Positions 54,767 to 62,792 of a stretch of DNA of 64,000 bases are shown in pieces; position 1 is the first letter of the stretch; every line of letters begins with the position of its first letter. A program made the translations under genes and the position numbers. Source of the stretch: Xenorhabdus sp014467285 (GTDB lineage: Bacteria > Pseudomonadota > Gammaproteobacteria > Enterobacterales > Enterobacteriaceae); contig NZ_NKHR01000015.1 of the NCBI RefSeq assembly GCF_014467285.1, positions 1 to 64,000 on the forward strand. The letters are read 5' to 3'. The notes under the pieces were generated by a model. That model was not told where the DNA came from, made no database searches, and worked only from the letters and a program-made list of their open reading frames with translations.

Positions 54767-55261
54767 ACCCGTCTTCTTTCAAGTCTATCTTTCACCTTTC
54801 GATTTACTGCTGGTATTTACCTCTATTTGATTAGTAATAAGTATGAGTAAAGAAAAATGAATTTGCCTGCTTATTATTCCCTGGAGAATTAAATAAAATA
54901 TCTTAGTCATATTCAGATATAAAGCTGTGACAGGCCCCTGAGGTATACTCAGTAACAGCTTGACGTCAATTGAATGTGGTTTTAACGTCATTATTCTGAA
55001 TAGAATAGAGATATTTTAAATGCTTTCTGTTTAAAGCTTGTTTCATATGGCTATTTTATTTGCCATTTTGAATTTGGGCTGTACTCGAAATTTCCATGTA
55101 CTTCGTGTACGCTCCGGTCTCTATGTAGTCCGTTTTCAAACTGCCTGCAACAGTAGGTAACTATTGAGATAAGCCTGAGTTGCAGTAATGTGATTTTATA
55201 ATAAATCTCGCCCTGATATTTTTGGTGAGGCAAAGTCTTAGCTTGAAGGATGGTGTATTAC
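54767..55261. other. fkpA-dauR intergenic region with repeat-like sequence
   Basis: About 500 bp with no convincing gene. The sequence just past the terminator (TATACCCGTCTTCTTTCAAG, 54764-54783) and 55078-55185 (CTCGAAATTTCC, GTACTTCGTGTAC palindrome, CGTTTTCAAACTGCCTGCAA, later GAGTTGCAG) resemble dispersed intergenic repeats I associate with Xenorhabdus and Photorhabdus. A minus-strand frame at 54785-54991 lacks a ribosome binding site. The dauR promoter must be in the last part. Confidence 0.45.
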
Positions 55262-55981
55262 ATGTCTACCCCGCTATTAACCGGTGATAACATATCTACT
55301 GATAACAGTGATATTGATTTACTAGAAAACCAACCGTTTAGTGAAACGGATCATGAAATTTTAAATTCTTACGAAGCTGCTGTTGATGGCCTGGCTATGT
55401 TGATTGGTGGGCATTGCGAAATAGTTCTTCATTCACTGGAAGACCTTAAATGTTCAGCTGTCAGAATAGCCAATGGGGAACATACTGGTCGTAAAATCGG
55501 TTCCCCGATTACAGATTTGGCGTTGCGGATGCTGCATGACATTACAGATGAAGACTGTAGTGTTTCCAAGGCGTATTTCACGCGGGCAAAAAGTGGTTCT
55601 TTGATGAAATCTATCACAATTGCCATTCGCAACCGCCATCGTCGGGTTATTGGTCTTTTGTGTATCAATATGAATCTGGATGTACCTTTCTCGGAAATTA
55701 TCCAAACCTTTATTCCAGAGAAGACTCATGAAGTTGCTTCAAACGTTAACTTTGCTTCTTCCGTGGATGATTTGGTTGCACAGACGTTGGAATTCACGAT
55801 TGAAGAAGTGAATGCTGATCGCAATGTTTCCAATAATGCGAAAAACAGACAGGTAGTGCTTAACCTTTATGAGAAAGGTATTTTTGATATTAAAGATGCC
55901 ATTAACCAAGTCGCTGATCGTTTGAATATCTCCAAACATACGGTATACCTTTATATTCGCCAGTTTAAAAATGGTGAATGA
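55262..55981 (+). CDS. dauR: DNA-binding regulator DauR (YheO)
   Basis: This encodes 239 residues from the ATG at 55262 (E. coli YheO 240). The N-terminal PAS-like domain has YEAAVDGLAMLIGGHCEIVL and CSAVRIANGEHTGRKIGSP. The C-terminal YheO-type HTH is NLYEKGIFDIKDAINQVADR followed by LNISKHTVYLYIRQFK. In E. coli DauR represses the D-arginine catabolism operon dauBAR-like genes; here it is upstream of tusDCB, as in E. coli, so the local role is uncertain. It is 17 bp upstream of tusD. Confidence 0.93.
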   Translation: MSTPLLTGDNISTDNSDIDLLENQPFSETDHEILNSYEAAVDGLAMLIGGHCEIVLHSLEDLKCSAVRIANGEHTGRKIGSPITDLALRMLHDITDEDCSVSKAYFTRAKSGSLMKSITIAIRNRHRRVIGLLCINMNLDVPFSEIIQTFIPEKTHEVASNVNFASSVDDLVAQTLEFTIEEVNADRNVSNNAKNRQVVLNLYEKGIFDIKDAINQVADRLNISKHTVYLYIRQFKNGE

Positions 55982-55998
55982 GTTAGTCCGGAGAAGTA

Positions 55999-56394
55999 AT
56001 GTCGTCACTGTCTTATTGCCTGCTGGTCACAGGGCCAGCTTACGGTACTCAGCAAGCCAGCAGCGCTTATCAATTTGCTCAGGCGTTGATTGCCGCCGGG
56101 CATAAACTGCATAGCGTGTTTTTTTATCGCGAAGGCATCCAAAATGGTAATCAATTGGTCGCTCCCGCCAGTGATGAATTCGATTTGGTCAGGGCTTGGC
56201 AGGCATTGGCAGTCCGGCATCAGTTCAATCTGTTTATTTGTGTTGCGGCTGCGTTGCGACGTGGGGTTGCAGACGAACAGCAAGCCAGTGAATTGAATCT
56301 TCCTGCTGCAAATCTGGCGGATGGATTTGAACTCAGTGGCCTAGGATCACTGGCAGAAGCCATGATGCTGTGTGACCGCGTAATACAATTTTAG
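55999..56394 (+). CDS. tusD: sulfurtransferase complex subunit TusD
   Basis: This encodes 131 residues (E. coli 128). The DsrE-like fold has YCLLVTGPAYGTQQASSAYQ. The conserved sulfur-accepting cysteine is Cys81 in FICVAAALRRGV (E. coli Cys78). In the TusBCD complex it relays persulfide sulfur from TusA to TusE for 2-thiouridine at the wobble position of tRNA. It is first of the tusDCB operon. Confidence 0.95.
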   Translation: MSSLSYCLLVTGPAYGTQQASSAYQFAQALIAAGHKLHSVFFYREGIQNGNQLVAPASDEFDLVRAWQALAVRHQFNLFICVAAALRRGVADEQQASELNLPAANLADGFELSGLGSLAEAMMLCDRVIQF

Positions 56395-56409
56395 GGGGCA
56401 TGGGTATTG

Positions 56410-56769
56410 ATGAAAAAGATTGCTTTTGTTTTTACCGAAGCTCCCCACGGTTCTTCCGCAGGCAGGGAAGGGCTGGATGCGTTGCTCGCGACATCAGCAT
56501 TAACTGAGCAGATCGGTGTATTTTTTATTTCTGATGGTGTGTTTCAGTTACTGGCTAACCAGCAACCGGATAAAATCCTGGCTCGTGACTATATTTCAAC
56601 ATTTAAAATCCTACCCCTCTATGACATTGATAAATGTTATATCTGCCTTGATGATTTGGTGATTCGGGGGGGAAGTCCTGCAAGCAATTTTGTGCTGGAG
56701 GCTGAATTTCTCTCCGCAGCCGCCATTCGGGAAATGCTGACGGGTTATGATGTTGTGTTGAAATTTTAA
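56410..56769 (+). CDS. tusC: sulfurtransferase complex subunit TusC
   Basis: This encodes 119 residues from the ATG at 56410, equal to E. coli. It begins MKKIAFVFTEAPHGSSAGRE and includes LLATSALTEQIGVFFISDGVF, LARDYISTFKILPLYDID and CYICLDDL. It is a structural partner of TusB and TusD in tRNA 2-thiolation. AGGGGGCAT precedes the start. Confidence 0.95.
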   Translation: MKKIAFVFTEAPHGSSAGREGLDALLATSALTEQIGVFFISDGVFQLLANQQPDKILARDYISTFKILPLYDIDKCYICLDDLVIRGGSPASNFVLEAEFLSAAAIREMLTGYDVVLKF

Positions 56770-56788
56770 TCTATTGTAGGCAGATAAC

Positions 56789-57076
56789 ATGTTATATACT
56801 GTCAGTCGCTCACCTTACCATGATGACTTCAATGCAATGCTTGGCCTTGTCTCGGATACCGATGATGTTCTGTTAATTCAAAATGGTGTGTTGCTGGGCA
56901 TCAATGAGAATCGTTATTTGGCTGAGTTGCTCCGTAGCGGGGCGGGCATTTATGCCTTAAAGGAAGATCTGGACGCACGGGGGCTGTTTGAACAAATTTC
57001 AGACCGTGTAAAAGTGGTTGATTACAGCGGCTTTGTTAGCTTAACGGTCAAACATCAGCAAAATTTTGCCTGGTAA
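56789..57076 (+). CDS. tusB: sulfurtransferase complex subunit TusB
   Basis: This encodes 95 residues, equal to E. coli. It begins MLYTVSRSPYHDDFNAMLGL, with VLLIQNGVLLGI and YALKEDLDARGLFEQIS. It is the third subunit of the TusBCD heterohexamer. The gene ends 167 bp before rpsL, and the str operon has its own promoter. Confidence 0.95.
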   Translation: MLYTVSRSPYHDDFNAMLGLVSDTDDVLLIQNGVLLGINENRYLAELLRSGAGIYALKEDLDARGLFEQISDRVKVVDYSGFVSLTVKHQQNFAW

Positions 57077-57129
57077 ATATGAATTGCGCTTTTCAGCCAT
57101 TTTGCCAGCATAGAAAAACTGTATATTTC

Positions 57130-57158
57130 TTGACACCTCGTCAAGTCAGCAATAAAAT
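57130..57158 (+). promoter_or_regulatory. str operon promoter
   Basis: A perfect -35 TTGACA (57130-57135) and a -10 TAAAAT (57153-57158) have a 17-bp spacer. A GC-rich CGCGTCCTCCCG follows where stringent-controlled promoters have a discriminator. It is about 85 bp upstream of the rpsL ATG. Confidence 0.88.
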
Positions 57159-57243
57159 TCCGCGTCCTCCCGTTTTGTCATTATGACTGCGAGAGGGTAA
57201 AATCCGTGTTTACGAAGCAAAAAAACCAGGAGCTTTTTTAATA

Positions 57244-57618
57244 ATGGCAACTATTAACCAGCTGGTTCGCAAATCTCGTAGCTCGAAAGTTGTGAAAAGC
57301 AACGTTCCTGCTCTGGAAGCTTGCCCGCAAAAACGTGGCGTATGTACTCGTGTATATACCACCACTCCTAAAAAACCAAACTCCGCACTGCGTAAAGTAT
57401 GTCGTGTGCGTTTGACTAACGGTTACGAAGTTTCTTCCTACATCGGTGGTGAAGGCCACAACCTGCAGGAACACTCCGTTATCCTGATCCGTGGCGGTCG
57501 TGTTAAAGACTTGCCAGGTGTGCGTTACCACACTGTTCGCGGTGCACTGGACTGTGCCGGTGTTAAAGACCGTAAACAAGGTCGTTCCAAGTACGGTGTG
57601 AAGAAGCCGAAGGCTTAA
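57244..57618 (+). CDS. rpsL: 30S ribosomal protein S12
   Basis: This encodes 124 residues, as in E. coli. It is a decoding-centre protein. The residue linked to streptomycin response, Lys43, is wild-type in TPKKPNSALRK, and the second region GRVKDLPGVRYH is also unaltered, so a streptomycin-sensitive S12 is expected. First gene of the str operon. GGAGC lies upstream of the ATG. Confidence 0.98.
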   Translation: MATINQLVRKSRSSKVVKSNVPALEACPQKRGVCTRVYTTTPKKPNSALRKVCRVRLTNGYEVSSYIGGEGHNLQEHSVILIRGGRVKDLPGVRYHTVRGALDCAGVKDRKQGRSKYGVKKPKA

Positions 57619-57716
57619 TGGTTCTCCGTTAAGTAAGGCCAAACCTTTTTCACTTTAATGTCAAAATAAACTCGTAGAGTTTTGGACAACCCTGAAATTC
57701 GAAACGGAGTATTTCC
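57619..57716 (+). promoter_or_regulatory. rpsL-rpsG intercistronic region, probable S7 regulatory site
   Basis: This gap of 98 bases is similar in length to the E. coli rpsL-rpsG spacer. In E. coli S7 binds this part of the mRNA and represses rpsG and downstream translation. The role here is by position and by analogy, since I did not fold it. Confidence 0.5.
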
Positions 57717-58187
57717 ATGCCACGTCGTCGTGTAATTGGTCAACGTAAAATTCTGCCAGATCCAAAGTTCGGATCTGAACTGCTGGCCAAATTTGTTAAT
57801 ATCCTGATGGTAGACGGTAAGAAGTCTGTCGCAGAAGCAATTGTATATGGTGCGCTTGAGACCCTGGCTCAGCGTTCTGGTAAAAATCATCTGGAAGCAT
57901 TCGAGCTGGCACTGGATAACGTGCGCCCGACTGTGGAAGTTAAGTCCCGCCGTGTTGGTGGTTCTACTTATCAGGTTCCAGTTGAAGTTCGTCCGGTTCG
58001 TCGTAATGCTCTGGCAATGCGTTGGATCGTTGATGCTGCTCGTAAACGCGGTGATAAATCGATGGCTTTGCGCCTGGCGAATGAATTATCTGATGCGGCT
58101 GAAAACAAAGGCGCTGCTGTGAAGAAACGTGAAGACGTTCACCGCATGGCAGAAGCTAACAAGGCGTTCGCACACTACCGTTGGTAA
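57717..58187 (+). CDS. rpsG: 30S ribosomal protein S7
   Basis: This encodes 156 residues, matching the short form of S7. It begins MPRRRVIGQRKILPDPKFGS and contains ILMVDGKKSVAEAIVYGAL and GGSTYQVPVEVRPVRR. It assembles the 30S head and is the autoregulator of the operon. Gene two of the str operon. CGGAG lies upstream. Confidence 0.98.
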   Translation: MPRRRVIGQRKILPDPKFGSELLAKFVNILMVDGKKSVAEAIVYGALETLAQRSGKNHLEAFELALDNVRPTVEVKSRRVGGSTYQVPVEVRPVRRNALAMRWIVDAARKRGDKSMALRLANELSDAAENKGAAVKKREDVHRMAEANKAFAHYRW

Positions 58188-58225
58188 TCCATTTTTTTGC
58201 AACCCAACGGCTGTGAATATGTTCT

Positions 58226-58245
58226 GGGTAGCGACTTTGCTACCC
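58226..58245 (+). other. hairpin between rpsG and fusA
   Basis: The perfect 7-bp stem GGGTAGC (58226-58232)/GCTACCC (58239-58245) has a 6-base loop and is followed by only GTTCTC, so it is not a clear terminator. It may attenuate or process the rpsG-fusA mRNA. Confidence 0.5.
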
Positions 58246-58280
58246 GTTCTCTAAATTGAACGCCCACGAGAGAGGAAAAG

Positions 58281-60389
58281 ATGGCTCGTAAAACACCTAT
58301 AGCGCGTTACCGCAATATCGGTATCAGTGCCCACATCGACGCCGGTAAAACCACTACAACAGAACGTATTCTGTTTTACACAGGTGTAAACCATAAAATC
58401 GGTGAAACTCACGAAGGTTCTGCAACTATGGACTGGATGGAGCAGGAACAGGAACGTGGTATTACCATCACGTCCGCTGCGACTACTGCATTCTGGTCTG
58501 GTATGGCTAAACAGTATGAACCACACCGCATCAACATCATCGATACCCCAGGACACGTTGACTTCACCATCGAAGTAGAACGTTCTATGCGTGTTCTTGA
58601 TGGCGCAGTTATGGTTTACTGTGCAGTTGGTGGCGTTCAGCCTCAGTCTGAGACTGTATGGCGTCAGGCTAACAAATATAATGTTCCACGTATCGCGTTC
58701 GTTAACAAAATGGACCGTATGGGTGCGAACTTCCTGCGCGTTGTTGAGCAGATCAAAACTCGTCTGGCTGCTAACCCAGTTCCACTTCAACTGGCAATCG
58801 GTGCTGAAGATTCCTTCACCGGTGTTGTTGACCTGCTGAAAATGAAAGCAATCAACTGGAACGAAGCTGATCAGGGAACTACCTTCACTTATGAAGATAT
58901 CCCGGCTGACATGCTTGAACTGGCTGAAGAATGGCACCAGAATCTGGTTGAATCCGCGGCAGAAGCATCAGAAGACCTGATGGACAAATATCTGAGCGGT
59001 GAAGAGCTGACTGAAGAAGAAATCAAGGCAGCTCTGCGTAAGCGCGTTCTGGCTAACGAAATTATCCTGGTTACCTGTGGTTCTGCATTTAAGAACAAAG
59101 GTGTTCAGGCAATGCTGGATGCAGTTATCGAATACCTGCCAGCACCAACTGATGTTGAATCCATCAAAGGTATGCTGCCAGACGGTAAAGATACCCCAGC
59201 AGAACGTCACTCCAGCGATGAAGAGCCATTCTCTGCTCTGGCGTTCAAAATCGCTACTGACCCATTCGTGGGTAACCTGACGTTCTTCCGTGTTTACTCT
59301 GGTGTTGTTAACTCTGGTGACACCGTACTGAACCCGGTAAAAGACAAGAAAGAACGTTTTGGCCGTATCGTTCAGATGCACGCCAACAAACGTGAAGAAA
59401 TCAAAGAAGTCCGCGCAGGCGACATCGCCGCTGCGATCGGCCTGAAAGATGTAACGACAGGTGATACTCTCTGTGACATGAACTCTCCAATCATTCTGGA
59501 GCGCATGGAATTCCCAGAGCCAGTTATCTCTGTTGCTATCGAACCAAAAACTAAAGCTGACCAAGAAAAAATGGGTATCGCTTTAGGTCGTTTGGCTCAG
59601 GAAGACCCATCATTCCGCGTAAGCAGTGATGAAGAGACTGGTCAGACTATCATTGCCGGTATGGGTGAGCTGCACCTTGACGTTCTGGTTGACCGTATGC
59701 GTCGTGAATTCAACGTTGAAGCGAACGTCGGTAAACCTCAGGTTGCTTATCGTGAAACTATCCGCGCTTCTGTTGAGCAGGAAGGTAAACACGCTAAACA
59801 GTCCGGTGGTCGCGGTCAGTACGGTCACGTTTGGCTACGTATCGAGCCTCTGGAAGCAGGTGGTGCTGGTTACGAATTCGCAAACGAAATCGTTGGTGGT
59901 GTGGTTCCTAAAGAATACATCCCAGGCGTCGACAAAGGCGTTCAGGAACAGCTGAAGAGCGGTGTTCTGGCTGGTTATCCAATCGTTGACGTTAAAGTTG
60001 CCCTGTTCGATGGTTCTTACCATGACGTTGACTCCTCAGAAATCGCCTTTAAAATTGCTGCATCCATGGCATTTAAAGAAGGCTTCATGAAAGCGAAACC
60101 AGTTCTGCTGGAACCTATCATGAAAGTTGAAGTGGAAACACCAGAAGACTACATGGGTGACGTCATCGGTGACTTGAACCGTCGCCGTGGTATGATCGAT
60201 GGTATGGATGATGTAGCTACGGGCAAAATTGTTCGTGCTCAAGTACCATTGTCTGAAATGTTTGGTTATGCTACTGACCTGCGTTCTCAGACCCAAGGTC
60301 GTGCTTCTTACTCCATGGAGTTCTTGAAGTACAACGAAGCGCCGAGCAACGTCGCTCAGGCTATTATCGAAGCTCGTAAATCTAGATAA
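58281..60389 (+). CDS. fusA: elongation factor G
   Basis: This encodes 702 residues (E. coli 704). The GTPase drives translocation of tRNA and mRNA on the ribosome. G1 is GISAHIDAGKTTTTE, G3 is IIDTPGHVDFTIEVERS and G4 is AFVNKMDRMGA. Domains IV-V have HAKQSGGRGQYGHVWLRIEP and VETPEDYMGDVIGDLNRRRG. Third gene of the str operon. GAGAGAGGAAAAG precedes the ATG. Confidence 0.98.
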   Translation: MARKTPIARYRNIGISAHIDAGKTTTTERILFYTGVNHKIGETHEGSATMDWMEQEQERGITITSAATTAFWSGMAKQYEPHRINIIDTPGHVDFTIEVERSMRVLDGAVMVYCAVGGVQPQSETVWRQANKYNVPRIAFVNKMDRMGANFLRVVEQIKTRLAANPVPLQLAIGAEDSFTGVVDLLKMKAINWNEADQGTTFTYEDIPADMLELAEEWHQNLVESAAEASEDLMDKYLSGEELTEEEIKAALRKRVLANEIILVTCGSAFKNKGVQAMLDAVIEYLPAPTDVESIKGMLPDGKDTPAERHSSDEEPFSALAFKIATDPFVGNLTFFRVYSGVVNSGDTVLNPVKDKKERFGRIVQMHANKREEIKEVRAGDIAAAIGLKDVTTGDTLCDMNSPIILERMEFPEPVISVAIEPKTKADQEKMGIALGRLAQEDPSFRVSSDEETGQTIIAGMGELHLDVLVDRMRREFNVEANVGKPQVAYRETIRASVEQEGKHAKQSGGRGQYGHVWLRIEPLEAGGAGYEFANEIVGGVVPKEYIPGVDKGVQEQLKSGVLAGYPIVDVKVALFDGSYHDVDSSEIAFKIAASMAFKEGFMKAKPVLLEPIMKVEVETPEDYMGDVIGDLNRRRGMIDGMDDVATGKIVRAQVPLSEMFGYATDLRSQTQGRASYSMEFLKYNEAPSNVAQAIIEARKSR

Positions 60390-60458
60390 GTTTCCGAGTT
60401 TACTATCTTTTAGCTCCCTCTTCTCTGTGACGGGGGAGCGGTATTAAGGAATAGAGTC

Positions 60459-60586
60459 GTGTCTAAAGAAAAGTTTGAACGTTCAAAACCGCACGTTAAC
60501 GTTGGTACTATCGGCCACGTTGACCACGGTAAAACTACCCTGACTGCTGCAATCACCACTGTTCTGGCGAAAACTTACGGCGGTAA
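60459..60586 (+). CDS. tuf: elongation factor Tu, 5' part, cut by assembly gap
   Basis: The start is GTG at 60459. Only the first 42 codons are present, beginning MSKEKFERSKPHVNVGTIGH and containing the G1 P-loop DHGKTTLTAAITTVL. The rest is hidden by 100 N. It follows fusA by 69 bp, as tufA does in E. coli, so it is most probably tufA. Confidence 0.93.
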
Positions 60587-60686
60587 NNNNNNNNNNNNNN
60601 NNNNNNNNNNNNNNNNNNNNNNNNNNNNNNNNNNNNNNNNNNNNNNNNNNNNNNNNNNNNNNNNNNNNNNNNNNNNNNNNNNNNNN
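60587..60686. other. assembly gap of exactly 100 N
   Basis: A run of exactly 100 N, a conventional length for a gap of unknown size. The two tuf parts visible add up to about 286 of the roughly 1185 bases of a complete tuf gene, so about 900 bases are missing if this is a single gene, or more if two tuf copies were collapsed. Confidence 0.99.
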
Positions 60687-60844
60687 AACTGCCAGAAGGC
60701 GTAGAGATGGTAATGCCAGGTGACAACATCAACATGGTAGTTAACCTGATTGCGCCAATCGCAATGGACGAAGGTCTGCGTTTCGCAATCCGTGAAGGCG
60801 GCCGTACTGTAGGTGCTGGTGTTGTTGCTAAAGTGATCGCATAA
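60687..60844 (+). CDS. tuf: elongation factor Tu, 3' part
   Basis: This encodes the C-terminal 51 or so residues of EF-Tu (LPEGVEMVMPGDNINMVVNL, ending AGVVAKVIA). In E. coli the gene upstream of secE is tufB, so this end may belong to a different copy from the 5' part. It is followed by a terminator and secE. Confidence 0.92.
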
Positions 60845-60866
60845 TTCATTTAATGTGTTCATTTGG

Positions 60867-60892
60867 AAGGGCATCGACAGATGCCCTTTTTA
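60867..60892 (+). terminator. tuf terminator
   Basis: The 8-bp stem AAGGGCAT (60867-60874)/ATGCCCTT (60881-60888) ends in five T. It lies 22 bases after the tuf stop. Confidence 0.88.
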
Positions 60893-61219
60893 TACGTTGT
60901 CTTAGGACTAAGTTTTAGCGGGAGTTTTAAAACATTTGTCTTAAGAAGAACCTATCTCATCAATAGTTGTTCATTAATAATTGTCTAATGGCAAGATAAA
61001 TCGTCATTTGATTGCTATTCTTAATTATTGGTGAGATAGGCTCTGATACAACGGATGGGCTTAAAGATCATAATGATACGAAAGTCCTACTGAATTATGG
61101 CGCCGAGTCAGATACAATTACAATTATCTTTGGGTTCGGTCTGATTTGTTTTGCTCTTGCGAGGCAAGCTGGCTATCTATTTTCATCATAGTTACTTACA
61201 TAGAGTTACAGGTTGGTTT
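60893..61219. other. tuf-secE intergenic region
   Basis: This region of about 330 bp has no gene or tRNA. It must hold the secE-nusG promoter. A small CTTGCGAGGCAAG hairpin lies at 61157-61169, close to the start of secE. No confident -35/-10 was picked. Confidence 0.5.
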
Positions 61220-61603
61220 ATGAGTGCGAATAGCGATGCTCAAGAAAGCGGGCGTGGTCTTGATATAGCAAAATGGCTATTGGTAGCAGTGCTGCTGGTG
61301 GTTGCTATTGTGGGTAATTATTATTACCGAGAGTATAACCTGCCTCTGCGCGCGATAGCCGTTGTTGCTATTGTTGCCCTTGCAGGAGCAGCTGCATTGT
61401 GGACTGTAAAAGGTAAAGCTGCATTAGCATTTGCCCGTGAAGCCCGCATTGAAATGCGGAAAGTCATTTGGCCAACTCGCCAGGAAGCGCTGCATACAAC
61501 GCTGATTGTTGCGGCTGTGACGGCTGTCATGTCCCTGATTTTGTGGGGATTGGATGGTATTCTGGTGCGTTTAGTTTCATTTATTACAGGCCTGAGGTTT
61601 TAA
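61220..61603 (+). CDS. secE: protein translocase subunit SecE
   Basis: This encodes 127 residues from the ATG at 61220, equal to E. coli. Three transmembrane helices are visible (WLLVAVLLVVAIVGNYY, LRAIAVVAIVALAGAAALW, LIVAAVTAVMSLILWGLDG). The cytoplasmic amphipathic segment ARIEMRKVIWPTRQEALHTT is the conserved SecE motif. It is an essential part of the SecYEG channel, through which the adhesins are exported. It is co-operonic with nusG, three bases downstream. Confidence 0.96.
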   Translation: MSANSDAQESGRGLDIAKWLLVAVLLVVAIVGNYYYREYNLPLRAIAVVAIVALAGAAALWTVKGKAALAFAREARIEMRKVIWPTRQEALHTTLIVAAVTAVMSLILWGLDGILVRLVSFITGLRF

Positions 61604-61606
61604 AAA

Positions 61607-62152
61607 ATGTCTGAATCCCCAAAAAAGCGTTGGTATGTCATACAGGCATTTTCTGGGTTTGAAGGTCGTGTCGCTCAATCTCTGCGTGAGCATATCAAAT
61701 TACAGGATATGGAAGATTCTTTCGGCGAAGTTATGGTGCCGACAGAAGAAGTTGTTGAGATCCGTAGTGGCCAACGCCGTAAAAGCGAACGTAAGTTCTT
61801 CCCTGGCTATGTCTTGGTACAGATGGTAATGAACGATGCAACTTGGCATTTGGTTCGTAGTGTACCTCGCGTAATGGGTTTTATCGGCGGCACGTCTGAC
61901 CGTCCGGCACCAATTAGCGATAAAGAAGTTGATGCAATTATGAATCGTCTTCAGCAAGTTGGTGATAAGCCACGGCCAAAAACGTTGTTCGAACCCGGCG
62001 AAATGGTTCGTGTCAGCGATGGCCCGTTTGCAGACTTCAATGGTGTAGTAGAAGAAGTCGATTACGAGAAGAGCCGCTTGAAAGTTTCGGTTTCTATCTT
62101 CGGTCGTGCTACACCAGTCGAGCTGGATTTCAGTCAGGTAGAGAAAGTCTGA
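61607..62152 (+). CDS. nusG: transcription termination/antitermination factor NusG
   Basis: This encodes 181 residues, equal to E. coli. The NGN domain (WYVIQAFSGFEGRVAQSLRE, KFFPGYVLVQMVMND) is followed by a C-terminal KOW domain (FEPGEMVRVSDGPFADFNGV) that binds Rho or S10. It links RNA polymerase with the ribosome. Confidence 0.97.
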   Translation: MSESPKKRWYVIQAFSGFEGRVAQSLREHIKLQDMEDSFGEVMVPTEEVVEIRSGQRRKSERKFFPGYVLVQMVMNDATWHLVRSVPRVMGFIGGTSDRPAPISDKEVDAIMNRLQQVGDKPRPKTLFEPGEMVRVSDGPFADFNGVVEEVDYEKSRLKVSVSIFGRATPVELDFSQVEKV

Positions 62153-62178
62153 TTTGATGCTTAAATAAGCGGGCTCGC

Positions 62179-62207
62179 TTGCAAAGGGTGTGAAATTAGC
62201 ATACAAT
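62179..62207 (+). promoter_or_regulatory. rplK (L11 operon) promoter
   Basis: The -35 TTGCAA (62179-62184) and -10 TACAAT (62202-62207) have a 17-bp spacer. A GC-rich CGCGCC follows. It resembles the PL11 promoter of E. coli in sequence and place. Confidence 0.85.
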
Positions 62208-62286
62208 TTCGCGCCTTTTGTTTTTATCCGGGCATTATTTTTAGATGATGCTTTCTGGATAAACAAGGTAATGTTTTAAGTGGCCT

Positions 62287-62342
62287 GGTCTTTTGACGGG
62301 GCCTAAATCGTCAGGGGAGCCTCATTTTGAGGCGATAAGACC
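62287..62342 (+). promoter_or_regulatory. rplK leader, probable L1 protein binding site
   Basis: The closing arms GGTCTT (62287-62292)/AAGACC (62337-62342) enclose a hairpin GCCTCA/TGAGGC (62319-62333). In E. coli L1 binds the leader of the rplK-rplA mRNA here and represses both genes. The role is by analogy. Confidence 0.7.
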
Positions 62343-62360
62343 CACATAGAGGAAATATAG

Positions 62361-62789
62361 ATGGCTAAGAAAGTACAAGCCTACGTTAAGCTGCAAGTTG
62401 CAGCTGGTATGGCTAACCCAAGCCCACCAGTTGGTCCAGCTCTGGGTCAACAGGGTGTTAACATCATGGAATTCTGTAAAGCGTTCAATGCTAAAACTGA
62501 AAGCATTGAAAAAGGCCTGCCAATTCCAGTTGTTATTACTGTTTACGCAGACCGTTCTTTCACTTTCGTTACCAAAACCCCACCAGCGGCTGTTCTGCTG
62601 AAGAAAGCAGCAGGCATCAAATCTGGTTCCGGCAAACCGAACAAAGACAAAGTTGGTAAAGTAACCAGCGCTCAAATTCGTGAAATTGCTGAAACTAAAG
62701 CTGCGGACATGACTGGTGCTGACGTTGACGCGATGATGCGTTCAATCGAAGGTACTGCTCGTTCCATGGGCCTGGTAGTGGAGGGTTAA
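62361..62789 (+). CDS. rplK: 50S ribosomal protein L11
   Basis: This encodes 142 residues, equal to E. coli. Conserved N-terminal PPVGPALGQQGVNIMEFCKA and C-terminal RNA-binding SAQIREIAETKAADMTGADV are present. It forms the GTPase-associated centre that interacts with EF-G and RelA. GAGGAAATATAG precedes the ATG. Confidence 0.97.
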   Translation: MAKKVQAYVKLQVAAGMANPSPPVGPALGQQGVNIMEFCKAFNAKTESIEKGLPIPVVITVYADRSFTFVTKTPPAAVLLKKAAGIKSGSGKPNKDKVGKVTSAQIREIAETKAADMTGADVDAMMRSIEGTARSMGLVVEG

Positions 62790-62792
62790 TCA

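Noticed and set aside
54785..54991. 68-residue minus-strand frame between fkpA and dauR
   Set aside because: No ribosome binding site and no protein character; it lies in repeat-like intergenic sequence.
60845..61219. tRNA genes near tuf, as expected around tufB
   Set aside because: No cloverleaf-like sequence was seen in the visible flank; any tRNAs would lie upstream of tufB and so inside the gap.
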